Source: Psychrobacter sp. FDAARGOS_221
GTDB taxonomy: Bacteria; Pseudomonadota; Gammaproteobacteria; Pseudomonadales; Moraxellaceae
Direction: 5' to 3'
Length of the DNA stretch: 64,000 bases
NCBI RefSeq assembly: GCF_002313155.2
Contig: NZ_NWFK02000001.1
Coordinates: forward strand, 2,356,001-2,420,000
Positions 17,780 through 27,229 of this stretch are shown in pieces. The notes below the pieces were generated by a model. It was not told where the DNA came from and searched no databases. It saw nothing but the letters and a program-made list of their open reading frames with translations. How positions within the stretch are numbered: position 1 is the stretch's first letter; every line of letters begins with the position of its first letter. Made by a program: the position numbers and the translations under genes.

Positions 17780-18682
17780 CTAATCAACAATTACTTTCGA
17801 CATTTTAAAACTAACAAATAACAAAAAAGTAAAGAATGCATTGATCAATAGCAAGGGGTATGGTGAGTAGAGGACTGCTATTGAGAGAAAAAAGCAAATA
17901 GCAGAGAATGAGTAAATGATTAAAATAGTTTTCTTCACGCTAAATCCTATTTTCCTCAGTCTTAGGGCTAAATGATCGGGGCTTCCCATCATTGGATTAA
18001 GCCCTTTCTTTATCCTAATAATAACGACAAACAAAAGATCGAAAAGCATGACAGATACGGGGAGCAGGTAAGAGATATTTTCATGTACCGTTGTAGCTTG
18101 TTGGAAAAGGACAAGAACAAGAACAGCTATCAGTCCACCTAATAAAGTGCTACCTGCATCTCCCATAAATATGGAGGCAGGGTTGAAGTTAAATATGAGA
18201 AAAGATAACAAACTGATTAGAGTGCAAATGCTGATTAAAATATAAAAAACATATTCACTATTAAGAAATATTAAACAGTTTAAAATAGCAAAAAAAGAAA
18301 CCCCTGCGGCAAGCCCATCCATAATATCTAAGAGATTTATGGCATTTATGCAAGCTACACAGAAGATAATGGATATCGCAAAATCTAATATAAAAAAACC
18401 TGAAATATTAAGTGGCGAGATAAATAGCAGTAGTAAGCTCACCAGAAATGTTTGAATTAAGAGTCTACTAAGGGCTTTGAGGTTAAAACGATCATCTAAT
18501 ATACCTAATAAAAAGATGCCGGATAGAAAAACCATAACAGCTATATTTTGATTATCTAAGTTGTATTGGAAGGTCAGTGCGACCCCTATAACTGTAGATA
18601 TGACAATACCTAGACCACCTGTAGATGGTATCGGCTTCACATGACTTTTCAGCTTCTCATCGGGATAATCCATTAAACACAA
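17780..18682 (-). CDS. WecA/MraY-family undecaprenyl-phosphate sugar-1-phosphate transferase
   Basis: This polytopic membrane enzyme starts lipid-linked glycan synthesis. Motifs are GILDDRFNL (about 59-67), NAINLLDIMDGLAAG (112-126), FMGDAGSTLLGGL (about 171-183) and GSPDHLALRL (about 231-240). The given ATG starts just before the cytoplasmic DYPDEKLKSHVKPIPSTGG loop and omits the first membrane helix. That helix is encoded in frame upstream (18683-18754), but its natural start codon appears to be ATA at 18752-18754, preceded by AGAGG at a normal distance, so an ATG may have been lost. A TTG at 18691 is another possible start. Confidence 0.85.
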   Translation of the reverse strand: MCLMDYPDEKLKSHVKPIPSTGGLGIVISTVIGVALTFQYNLDNQNIAVMVFLSGIFLLGILDDRFNLKALSRLLIQTFLVSLLLLFISPLNISGFFILDFAISIIFCVACINAINLLDIMDGLAAGVSFFAILNCLIFLNSEYVFYILISICTLISLLSFLIFNFNPASIFMGDAGSTLLGGLIAVLVLVLFQQATTVHENISYLLPVSVMLFDLLFVVIIRIKKGLNPMMGSPDHLALRLRKIGFSVKKTILIIYSFSAICFFLSIAVLYSPYPLLLINAFFTFLLFVSFKMSKVIVD

Positions 18683-18754
18683 AAAATGACCTGCTTTTTT
18701 TGCGAGAAATATTGAAAAAATTCCTATAAGAAAAAGTATTAAAATAATTTTTAT

Positions 18755-19129
18755 AAAAACCTCTTCTATCGACTTTGATAGTGATACACTAAAAACTAAT
18801 GGGGTTTTCTATGAAAGTAGATCAACTATTTCTTGATGATTAACGACCCAATACTTTTAAGTTTTGATACTTCATCCTAGCTTAAGACCACTATTATTAT
18901 ATAAGCAATGTTTGATATAGGCGATAAAGAAAAAACACTTTGATACTCTGTGCTATTATTTTGTATTATACCTAAGTACTATGTACAGCAAAGAAGTCAC
19001 GCATTTAGTTTGCATAATTTGACATTACATTCAATGACTTTTATTTAAAGTATTTTAAGCTGTTATACGACGCAAAAAAGGCCATCCCAAACAGGACGGC
19101 CTTTTTCTCATTTAAATCATATTGAAAAT
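18755..19129. other. AT-rich gap between the polysaccharide genes and uvrA
   Basis: The gap holds the uvrA terminator at 19078-19108 and otherwise very AT-rich sequence with no believable gene. A ten-codon frame starting ATGAAAGTAG at 18811 is too short to accept. This is the edge of the accessory region. Confidence 0.4.
19078..19108 (-). terminator. uvrA terminator
   Basis: The stem GGCCGTCC / GGATGGCC (minus strand) is followed by a run of six T, 22 bases after the uvrA stop codon. The identical 31 bases occur at 15756-15786, so the polysaccharide genes lie between two direct copies. Confidence 0.9.
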
Positions 19130-22108
19130 TTACGACGCTTTATCAAGCATTGGCTTTAAGAACTGACCCGTAAACGACTCTTTGGTATTCGCTACATCTT
19201 CTGGCGTACCTTCAGCGATAATCATGCCACCATTTTTACCACCTTCAGGACCCAAGTCCACAATCCAGTCCGCGGTCTTAATCACATCCAAGTTATGCTC
19301 AATCACCACAATAGTGTTGCCCTTATCACGTAAGGTATGCAGGATATTAAGTAGCTTATAAATATCGTGGAAATGCAGACCAGTGGTCGGCTCATCCAAG
19401 ATATATAGCGTCTGACCGGTATCACGCTTGGCTAGCTCACGTGCCAGCTTCACACGCTGAGCTTCACCACCCGATAACGTCGGTGCAGACTGACCTAGGC
19501 GAATGTAGCTTAAGCCCACATCCATCAACGCTTGCAGGCGACGATGAATCGGCGGAATGGCAGAGAAGAACTCAGTGGCATCCTCAACCGTCATGTCGAG
19601 TACATCGGCAATGCTCTTGCCTTTGTAGTGAATCTCAAGCGTCTCACGGTTGTAGCGCTTACCATGACAGCTGTCACAAGGCACGTACATGTCTGGTAAG
19701 AAGTGCATCTCAACCTTGATCAGACCATCGCCCTGACAGGTCTCACAGCGACCGCCTTTAACGTTAAAGCTGAAGCGACCGGCTTTATAACCACGCGCTT
19801 TGGCTTCCTCGGTTTGTGAGAACAAGTCACGAATCGGGGTAAACACGCCAGTATAAGTGGCTGGGTTCGAGCGTGGGGTACGGCCAATTGGGCTTTGGTC
19901 GATATCAACCATTTTGTCTAAGTACTCAAGACCGGTAATGCTGTCATACTTATCGGCGATAAGGGTTGACGCATTATTGAGCTGAGTCGCTGCCAATGGC
20001 ATTAAGGTGCGGTTAATCAAGGTTGACTTACCCGAGCCTGACACCCCAGTAATACAAGTAAAGGTGCCAATCGGCAGGGTCAAATCGACATTCTTTAAGT
20101 TGTTGCCGGTAGCGCCTTTTAGCTCAATTTGCATTGGCACAATCTTTTTGGCCTTGGGCTTTTTGTTCTTAGCCGCTTTGGCTGCCGCCGCTGCCTTGGC
20201 TTTACCCATTGGCATGATGCGTTCTCTTTCCGGCGGGTTATTTAAGTCAATGGTTTTGGCCTTATGACGGGTCTTTGGAATGGCGATTTCTCTTTTGCCA
20301 GACAGATATTGGCCAGTCAATGACTCTTCAACCTTCATAATGTCTTTCATCGTGCCTTGCGCAATCACATGACCGCCATGCACACCAGCGCCAACACCGA
20401 TATCAATCACGTGATCGGCTTGGCGAATCGCATCTTCATCGTGCTCAACTACTAACACCGTATTACCCAAGTCACGTAGGCGAGTTAGGGTCTGAAGTAG
20501 ACGGTCATTATCACGCTGATGCAGACCAATTGACGGCTCATCTAATACGTACATCACGCCCATTAAGCCGGCACCAATTTGGCTGGCTAGACGAATACGC
20601 TGCGCCTCACCACCTGATAGGGTTTCGGCAGAGCGCGCTAGGTTTAGATAATCGAGACCGACGCTAACTAGGAAGTTTAAGCGCTCATTAATCTCTTTAA
20701 AGATCTTGTCACTGATTTCACCTTTGGCGCCGCCCATGTGTAGATGCGCATAATATTCAGCCGCATCACCAATCGACATCTGCACAATATCAGCAATGCC
20801 TTTGCCATCAACACGCACGTTACGTGCAATCTCGTTTAGACGCGCGCCATCACAGACGTTACAGGTGGTATCGGCTAAGTACTTGGCCAACTCATCACGC
20901 ACATAGTTGCTTTGCGTCTTGGCATAGCGGCGCTCAAGATAAGGCAAGATACCTTCAAATGGGGTAGTCTTTTTGGTTTTACGACCGCGCTCATCGGTAA
21001 AGTTAAATAAGATTTTCTCTTTACCCGAACCATTTAAAATAATGTCTTTGTGGGTTTTGCTTAAATCCTGCCAAGGCGCATCCATATCGATATCGAAGTG
21101 ATTGGCAACCGTGGTTAGCAGGCCAAAGTAATAAGCATGACGCTTATCCCAGCCGTTAATCGCGCCTTGATTGAGCGACTTTTCAGGATTGGTAATCAGC
21201 TTCTCAGCAGAGAAGTATTGACGTTTGCCCAGGCCGTCACAAGCCGGACAGGCACCGTAAGGGTTGTTAAAACTAAACAGACGCGGCTCAAGCTCAGACA
21301 CTGCACGATCACAGATTGGGCATGAGTGCTTGGCTGACAGTATTTGATCATCGCTGTCTTTGTTAGACGCATCCGGATTTGGATTACCATCCATATAATG
21401 CAAAATAGCCAAGTCACTGCCTAAGCGTAGGGCAGTTTCCAAACTTTCGGCAACGCGGTTACCTAAGTCATCACGTACTTTGAAACGGTCAACCACCACT
21501 TCAATGGTGTGTTTTTTGTTCTTCTCAAGCGCTGGCAATTCGTCCATATCATAGACATTACCATCGACACGCACGCGCACAAAACCTTGGCCAACCAGCT
21601 GCTCTAGCAGCACCACATGCTCACCTTTGCGATCACGAATCACAGGCGCCAAAATCATCAGTTTAGTGCCTTCTGGCAACGCCATGATTTCATCAACCAT
21701 TTCAGTGATGGTCTGTGCCACCATCGGCTCGTTATGTACCGGACAAAATGGGGTACCAACGCGCGCATACAGCAGGCGTAGATAGTCATAAATCTCGGTA
21801 ATGGTACCCACTGTCGAGCGCGGGTTGTGGTTGGTCGATTTTTGTTCAATGGCAATCGCAGGGGATAAGCCTTCGATGCTATCGACTTCGGGCTTATCCA
21901 TTTGTGATAAAAACTGACGCGCGTACGCCGATAAGCTTTCGACATAACGACGCTGCCCTTCGGCGTATAGGGTGTCAAACGCTAGTGATGACTTACCTGA
22001 CCCTGACAGTCCGGTAATCACCACAAACTTGTCACGGGGAATGTCGATGTCGATGTTTTTTAAATTATGCGTGCGTGCGCCGCGGATTTTAATGTGCTCG
22101 TGTGCCAT
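19130..22108 (-). CDS. uvrA: excinuclease ABC subunit A
   Basis: UvrA is the damage-sensing ATPase of nucleotide excision repair. The 992-residue protein has Walker [10 protein letters not shown] at 33-41 and a second GVSGSGKST near 690. Zinc-finger pairs are CPICDRA and CPACDGLG in the first half and CETCQGDG and CDSCHGKR in the second. Two ABC signatures ([26 protein letters not shown]) are present. It is about 50 residues longer than the common 940. The excess is mainly a Lys/Ala-rich linker near residues 630-665 between the two halves, before the second nucleotide-binding domain. Its terminator lies 22 bases downstream. Confidence 0.97.
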   Translation of the reverse strand: MAHEHIKIRGARTHNLKNIDIDIPRDKFVVITGLSGSGKSSLAFDTLYAEGQRRYVESLSAYARQFLSQMDKPEVDSIEGLSPAIAIEQKSTNHNPRSTVGTITEIYDYLRLLYARVGTPFCPVHNEPMVAQTITEMVDEIMALPEGTKLMILAPVIRDRKGEHVVLLEQLVGQGFVRVRVDGNVYDMDELPALEKNKKHTIEVVVDRFKVRDDLGNRVAESLETALRLGSDLAILHYMDGNPNPDASNKDSDDQILSAKHSCPICDRAVSELEPRLFSFNNPYGACPACDGLGKRQYFSAEKLITNPEKSLNQGAINGWDKRHAYYFGLLTTVANHFDIDMDAPWQDLSKTHKDIILNGSGKEKILFNFTDERGRKTKKTTPFEGILPYLERRYAKTQSNYVRDELAKYLADTTCNVCDGARLNEIARNVRVDGKGIADIVQMSIGDAAEYYAHLHMGGAKGEISDKIFKEINERLNFLVSVGLDYLNLARSAETLSGGEAQRIRLASQIGAGLMGVMYVLDEPSIGLHQRDNDRLLQTLTRLRDLGNTVLVVEHDEDAIRQADHVIDIGVGAGVHGGHVIAQGTMKDIMKVEESLTGQYLSGKREIAIPKTRHKAKTIDLNNPPERERIMPMGKAKAAAAAKAAKNKKPKAKKIVPMQIELKGATGNNLKNVDLTLPIGTFTCITGVSGSGKSTLINRTLMPLAATQLNNASTLIADKYDSITGLEYLDKMVDIDQSPIGRTPRSNPATYTGVFTPIRDLFSQTEEAKARGYKAGRFSFNVKGGRCETCQGDGLIKVEMHFLPDMYVPCDSCHGKRYNRETLEIHYKGKSIADVLDMTVEDATEFFSAIPPIHRRLQALMDVGLSYIRLGQSAPTLSGGEAQRVKLARELAKRDTGQTLYILDEPTTGLHFHDIYKLLNILHTLRDKGNTIVVIEHNLDVIKTADWIVDLGPEGGKNGGMIIAEGTPEDVANTKESFTGQFLKPMLDKAS

Positions 22109-22554
22109 ATATAGTACAAAACCTATGTGATCGGATTCAAAAATTAATTAGAATTATTGTGTTAGATAGTCTATTAATGGGTCTTATTGGCGCATAGTTC
22201 AAGGGTTAGGTCTGGGTCAATAATGGCTTCACCAGTCACCTTTAACCAATCGATTGTTGGTGCTTGCCACTGTTATAGCCACTATTAAAACTGTTAAAGC
22301 CGCTATTAAATAAGTCATGCTGGCCTAAGTGGTTGTGTTAGTTATTGAATAAATTGATACCCAAGCGGCAATGTTCGCCCATAGAGACGATGAATCTATT
22401 ATAATGAGCACCGTGTTTGATCGGCAGCATCATTATTTTGATTGGTATCGGTACAACCCTGTCAAAAGTATAGCCTCAAATGACTGTAAAAATGTGACAG
22501 TATTAGACTCACTCAACCCAATCTCATCTTGAAATATGCAACAGTGGGAGCAAT
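22109..22554. other. divergent promoter region of uvrA and the MFS gene
   Basis: The 446-base gap between divergent genes holds no convincing open frame. Around 22270-22310 a short imperfect tandem repeat (gcc(a/g)ctattaaa) is visible. I found no sequence I would call a LexA box. Confidence 0.35.
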
Positions 22555-23919
22555 ATGAACAGTATTGAAAAACGCGCCATAGCAGGAATTGGTGGTATTT
22601 TTGCTTTACGCATGATCGGACTTTTTATGATTGTGCCCGTGTTTTCGGTATATGGCACCAACTATACGCATGCCACGCCATTGCTCATTGGCTTGGCGGT
22701 CGGTATTTATGGGTTGGGTCAGGCACTATTTCAGATACCGATGAGTTTGGCGGCGGACAAATTGCCACGTAAGCCAATGATTTTTTTGGGCTTACTCTTA
22801 TTTGCAATTGGTGGTGTGGTAGCTGCGACTGCAGACAGTATTTATCAGGTCATTATTGGTCGTGCGCTGGCCGGTAGTGGTGCGGTATCAGCAGTGTTGA
22901 TGGCACTGCTTGCGGATGTGACTCGTGAGCAGGTGCGTACCAAAGCCATGGCAACCATGGGCTTGACTATTGCAACCTCGATTATGTTATCGTTCGCTCT
23001 AGGGCCAATGATAGTTGCTTCGGTTGGTATGTCGGGTTTGTTTTGGCTTACTTCTGTTTTTGCGGCGCTGGCGATGTTGCTGTTACTGGTCGTGCCAACT
23101 CCGATGCGGGTATTGAAGCACAACCTTGATAATAAGTCGATTGGTGCACAGTTAAAGGATGTGTTGGCCATTGGTGATCTCAACCGTTTGCATGTGGGTA
23201 TTTTTGCGCTGCACTTGACCATGACTGCTATTTTTGTGATTGTGCCACATCAGCTGGCAGACGTGTTAGGGCTTGCCGTACGCCAACAAGGCTTGGTGTA
23301 TTTGCCGTTATTGTTTATCGGTTTTGCTATTGCGATTCCATTTATTATTATTGCTGAAAAAAAGCGCAAAATGCGGCAGGTATTTTTGTCAGCAGTGGCA
23401 TTAATGGCTGTTGCCTTATTTAGCTTGGCGGTGGGTAGTCAATACAGTGTCGGCTTGATTGTTGGGCTAGGGTTGTATTTTATTGGCTTTAACTTATTAG
23501 AGGCGACCATTCCGTCTTGGATTTCCAAAAAAGCACCAGTAGCCAATAAAGCGACAGCGATGGGGATTAACTCATCCAGTCAGTTTTTGGGTGCATTTTT
23601 TGGTGGCGCGCTAGGTGGGCTGTTGCTATCACAAGGCACGTTTACGGCTTGGGCCATTTTGGGTGCGATCATCGCCGCGGCTTTATTGCTTATTGTGCCT
23701 ATTTCACAACCGCCTTATTTGACCAGTACCACATTGGCGATTCCAAAAGGCGCGGATGTGTCTCAGTGGTCGCAGCAAATGATGCAAATTGGCGGGGTTG
23801 ATGATGTGGTAGTGATGGCAAAAGATGGTGTCGCTTATTTAAAGCTTGATAAACAAAAGCTTAGTGACGATTCACGACAACGACTGTCGCAAATGACAGA
23901 TACGGTGCTAGATATTTAA
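22555..23919 (+). CDS. MFS transporter with C-terminal YAM domain (YajR-like)
   Basis: The protein has 454 residues. Twelve membrane segments occupy about 10-385, with the motif-A loop AADKLPRKPMIF near 66-77. A soluble ferredoxin-like domain of about 70 residues follows (TLAIPKGADVSQW..VVVMAKDGVAYLKLDKQKL), which matches the YAM domain known from E. coli YajR. The substrate is unknown; YajR is a putative proton-driven drug or metabolite exporter. GGGAGCAAT precedes the ATG. The gene is followed by ssb in the same direction with an 84-base gap. Confidence 0.88.
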   Translation: MNSIEKRAIAGIGGIFALRMIGLFMIVPVFSVYGTNYTHATPLLIGLAVGIYGLGQALFQIPMSLAADKLPRKPMIFLGLLLFAIGGVVAATADSIYQVIIGRALAGSGAVSAVLMALLADVTREQVRTKAMATMGLTIATSIMLSFALGPMIVASVGMSGLFWLTSVFAALAMLLLLVVPTPMRVLKHNLDNKSIGAQLKDVLAIGDLNRLHVGIFALHLTMTAIFVIVPHQLADVLGLAVRQQGLVYLPLLFIGFAIAIPFIIIAEKKRKMRQVFLSAVALMAVALFSLAVGSQYSVGLIVGLGLYFIGFNLLEATIPSWISKKAPVANKATAMGINSSSQFLGAFFGGALGGLLLSQGTFTAWAILGAIIAAALLLIVPISQPPYLTSTTLAIPKGADVSQWSQQMMQIGGVDDVVVMAKDGVAYLKLDKQKLSDDSRQRLSQMTDTVLDI

Positions 23920-24003
23920 TAAAAAATTCTGTAGAGTGGCTGAATATGTCATTTAGTCAGATAGTGTTAATAATAATTCATATACTTATAACAAGGAAAA
24001 ATT

Positions 24004-24657
24004 ATGAGCGGTGTTAATAAAGTAATTATTGTTGGTCGATTAGGTAATGACCCAGAATATAAGCAATTTTCTAACGGCGGTGCAGTAACTAATATATCGG
24101 TTGCGACCTCTGAAAAATGGCGTGATGCTCAAGGCCAACCGCAAGAGAAAACCGAGTGGCATCGCATCACGTTATTTAACCGTGGTAATTATAAATTAGC
24201 GGATATTGCCAACAATTACCTACGTAAAGGCAGTCAGGTTTACATTGAAGGCAAGCTAGAGACACGTAAGTGGCAAGACCAGAATGGTCAGGACCGCTAT
24301 ACCACTGAAATCCGTGCAGACCAAATGCAGATGCTAGACAGCGCTAATAAACAGCAACCAGGTAATGGATTTGGTAATGGTCAAGGTCAGCAGCCAGGCG
24401 GCTTCCAAGGCCAAGGCGGTGCAGCAACGGGTCAAACTGGTTTCCAAGGTAATAATCCTGTTGGCCAAGGTGGTTTCCAACAAAATCAAGGCGGTGCAGC
24501 AGGGGGTAATCAAGCGCCTGCTAACACACCAGGCCAGAATACTTTTGCGCCAAATCCAGCGCAACAGCCTCAGCAGGGTGGGTTTAATAATCAAACCACG
24601 ATGCCAGCGGCCGGTGGTATGACCGATACACCAAAAGATGATGACATTCCGTTCTAA
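24004..24657 (+). CDS. ssb: single-stranded DNA-binding protein
   Basis: SSB coats single-stranded DNA in replication, recombination and repair. The 217-residue protein has the OB fold in residues 1-115 ([43 protein letters not shown]). A Gly/Gln/Asn-rich disordered linker of about 90 residues follows, then the acidic tip DDDIPF, the docking peptide for partner proteins. The linker is longer than in E. coli SSB (178 residues in total). AAGGAAAAATT precedes the ATG. Proximity to uvrA is conserved in many gamma-proteobacteria. Confidence 0.97.
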   Translation: MSGVNKVIIVGRLGNDPEYKQFSNGGAVTNISVATSEKWRDAQGQPQEKTEWHRITLFNRGNYKLADIANNYLRKGSQVYIEGKLETRKWQDQNGQDRYTTEIRADQMQMLDSANKQQPGNGFGNGQGQQPGGFQGQGGAATGQTGFQGNNPVGQGGFQQNQGGAAGGNQAPANTPGQNTFAPNPAQQPQQGGFNNQTTMPAAGGMTDTPKDDDIPF

Positions 24658-24685
24658 ATCTTATAAATAAAATAAAGTTCATAAC

Positions 24686-24721
24686 AAGAACCCCTGTAGA
24701 TTTACAGGGGTTCTTTTTTTT
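24686..24721 (+). terminator. ssb terminator
   Basis: The stem AAGAACCCCTGTA / TACAGGGGTTCTT is followed by a run of T, 29 bases after the ssb stop. Confidence 0.92.
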
Positions 24722-24950
24722 CGCGTCAATTTGACGGATAAGGAGGGTGTTACTCAATAACTGACGGTTACAATTTTTTAAAGGAATCGTCTACAGTGAA
24801 ATAAACATTAGTGCTACTGTCGTTAATAATCCATATATTAATAACCCATACACCATTATCAATAACTGCTTACAAATAATGAGTGACCTAACTTGGACTT
24901 AAAGAGTGGTTGAAACAACCATAAAACACAATAATAATGAGGAGAGTGCC

Positions 24951-26747
24951 ATGAGTAAGATTGCAAGCTCAGATGCCATGATGAAGGTATTATACGACTG
25001 GGGCGTAAAGCGAATATATGGTCTACCTGGCGGCTCATTTGATTCAACCATGAATGCCATTCATAACTGGCAAGACAAAATACAATATATCGGTGTGCGT
25101 CACGAAGAAGTGGGCGGCCTGGCAGCAGTAGCGGAAGCAAAACTAACTGGCAAAATTGCGGTGATGTTCGGCTCGGCAGGACCAGGTGCAGCACATTTAT
25201 TAAACCCGTTGCATGACGCCAAGCTCGATAACATTCCAGTATTGGCTCTGGTCGGTCAGGTACCCAGCGACAAGATGAATACCGACTTTTTCCAAGAACT
25301 GCCAGAAAACCCAATGTTTTCAAGCGCCTCTGTTTATAACCGTACCGTGATGACGCCAGAGCAGCTGCCACAAGTGGTGGATACCGCCATTCGCAAAGCA
25401 TTTGCCAAAAAAGGGCCAGCAGTGGTGGTGATTCCTAAAGACTTTGGTTGGGCGCAGATTGAAGATAACTATGTGTCTTCTGCCCAAAAATATAGCACCC
25501 CACAATGGCAGATGCCAGCCAAGAAAGAGGACGTAGAAGCCACGCTTGATCTACTTGAAAAGGCGCAGCGACCTATTATTTACTTCGGGCGTGGGGCGCA
25601 AGGCGCAGCCGATCAGCTGCGTGAATTGGCTACCATACTGAAGCTGCCAATGGTGTCCAGTTATTTAGCAAAAGGCATATTAGAAGGTGATGAAGAGTTT
25701 TATATGTTATCAACCGGACGCGTGGCGACCAAGCCAGGTGTTGATGTGGCACGTGCCGCAGACTTCGTTATCTTTGCTGGGACCAACTTTGAATTCCCGA
25801 TGTTCTCAGAAGAGGCGACCTTCGTCGATGTTAATTTACAGCCTTCAGTGATAGGTGCCAGACATCAGACCAAGCTCGGTATTTTGGCAGATGTGCCGAC
25901 TTTTTTAGATCAACTGATTAAAGCAGCTAAAGCCCGTTATGGCAATGACGGTGCTCAATTTAATGACAAAGCGATCAATCATGATGCTTGGTATGATGCG
26001 GCAGTAGAAGATAAGCAGCAGTGGGACGCTTGGTTACAAAAACGTGCCGAACGTACCGATAATCCGGTTGGCTTTGAACGGGTGTATCAAGTTATTAATC
26101 AGTTGGCGGCCGATGACGCTATCTTTGGTGTGGATGTGGGTAACGTTAATATTGCGGTTGCCCGATTATTAAGCTTGGGCGGTGAACGCCGGCAGGTCAC
26201 CTCGCCACTGTATGCCACTATGGGCTTTGGCATGCCAGCCTCAATTGCGGCAGCGCTTGAATACCCTGAGCGTGAAGTATGGAGCTTATCAGGTGATGGC
26301 GGAATAGCCATGGTGATTCCTGATTTGGTTACCCAAGCTGAGCATCAATTGCCGGTGATGAATGTGGTATTTACTAATAAATCACTGGGCTATATCGAAG
26401 CTGAGCAGGATGATACCCATCAGCCACATTCTGGAGTGAAGCTGCAAGATGTAGACTTTGCCAAAGTGGCAGAAGGGTTTCAGGTTGCCGGGCTGACGGT
26501 ACATAAAGCGGAGCAGCTCGAGTCCACGTTAAAGCAGGCTAAGCAAGTGATCGAGTCAGGTAAACCGGTGTTGGTTGATATCAAGATTACCAATGAGCGT
26601 ATGCTGCCAGTAGAGCAGTTCCCGCATCGCCGTTCGGGTGAGCCTGATGTGATTGCTGATTTTGATAAGTTTGTGGCTCACTTTGAAGCCGAAGCGCTTG
26701 AACCGTTTGGTGAGATTTTAGATCGTCATGGGGTCGAGAGTTTTTAA
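24951..26747 (+). CDS. pyruvate oxidase (acetyl-phosphate and H2O2 forming), TPP enzyme
   Basis: This 598-residue thiamine-diphosphate and FAD flavoenzyme has VRHEEVGGLAAVAEAKLTG near residue 47 with the catalytic Glu. The middle FAD/dehydrogenase-like domain covers about 185-340, and the diphosphate/Mg site GDGGIAMVIPDLVTQ..N lies near 447-475. It resembles lactobacillal/streptococcal pyruvate oxidase more than acetolactate synthase (no IlvN partner, no AHAS C-terminus) or E. coli PoxB (the C-terminal lipid-binding peptide is not evident). GGAGAG before 24951 selects this start over the frame opening at 24906. If the assignment holds, it makes acetyl phosphate, CO2 and H2O2 from pyruvate. 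Confidence 0.8.
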   Translation: MSKIASSDAMMKVLYDWGVKRIYGLPGGSFDSTMNAIHNWQDKIQYIGVRHEEVGGLAAVAEAKLTGKIAVMFGSAGPGAAHLLNPLHDAKLDNIPVLALVGQVPSDKMNTDFFQELPENPMFSSASVYNRTVMTPEQLPQVVDTAIRKAFAKKGPAVVVIPKDFGWAQIEDNYVSSAQKYSTPQWQMPAKKEDVEATLDLLEKAQRPIIYFGRGAQGAADQLRELATILKLPMVSSYLAKGILEGDEEFYMLSTGRVATKPGVDVARAADFVIFAGTNFEFPMFSEEATFVDVNLQPSVIGARHQTKLGILADVPTFLDQLIKAAKARYGNDGAQFNDKAINHDAWYDAAVEDKQQWDAWLQKRAERTDNPVGFERVYQVINQLAADDAIFGVDVGNVNIAVARLLSLGGERRQVTSPLYATMGFGMPASIAAALEYPEREVWSLSGDGGIAMVIPDLVTQAEHQLPVMNVVFTNKSLGYIEAEQDDTHQPHSGVKLQDVDFAKVAEGFQVAGLTVHKAEQLESTLKQAKQVIESGKPVLVDIKITNERMLPVEQFPHRRSGEPDVIADFDKFVAHFEAEALEPFGEILDRHGVESF

Positions 26748-26863
26748 GCTAATTTGTTAATCAATAAGGCTTTACGCTCATAACGTTGTTAAGTCTGTAA
26801 CGTAAAGCTGAATAAGATGAAGTCGATAAAAGCTCGAAGATTAAAAACACTGAAGAGAAAAAT

Positions 26864-27043
26864 ATGCGCTATTCAAAACTGATAAAACTTGGCACTGTGG
26901 CAGCAGCATTGTTGCTGATACCTCGGCGTAGCAGTCGCCGTGCTGATCAGCCGCCGCAGTCGCGCAATCCAAATAAGTCAACAAAGACAGCGGTTGATGC
27001 TGATAAGGTTGATAATACGGCCAGTAACATGGATGAGAATTAA
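26864..27043 (+). CDS. small basic protein, 59 residues
   Basis: GAAGAGAAAAAT precedes the ATG. The product starts MRYSKLIKLGTVAAALLLIP, a basic n-region and a hydrophobic core. An arginine cluster (RRSSRR) and a polar tail rich in Asn, Lys and Asp follow. It looks like a single-pass membrane or secreted small protein; no typical signal-peptidase site is obvious. The gene lies between pyruvate oxidase and the terminator at 27128 and is probably cotranscribed with it. Function is unknown. Confidence 0.6.
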   Translation: MRYSKLIKLGTVAAALLLIPRRSSRRADQPPQSRNPNKSTKTAVDADKVDNTASNMDEN

Positions 27044-27127
27044 AATAGCGCTGACAGCTAAAGCAGTGTTTATTACCAAATTAAAAGCTATTGTTTAAAG
27101 CGACTGTTTAAAGTAGCTTTTTAAACT

Positions 27128-27159
27128 AACAGCCCTCAATACTATCGAGGGCTGTTTTT
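27128..27159 (+). terminator. terminator after the pyruvate oxidase unit
   Basis: The perfect stem AACAGCCCTC / GAGGGCTGTT has a nine-base loop and ends in TTTTT. It closes the transcript that carries the oxidase and the small basic protein. Confidence 0.9.
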
Positions 27160-27229
27160 AACGCACATAACTTTTGGATAAACAGATTTAACTGCTGTTG
27201 AATCAAATTTTTTAGACAGACGGTTTGAG

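Noticed and set aside
24951..26747. Acetolactate synthase large subunit (IlvB)
   Set aside because: No ilvN or ilvC neighbour, and the N-terminal YGLPGGSFDSTMNA and VRHEEVGGLAA blocks are closer to pyruvate oxidase as I recall them.
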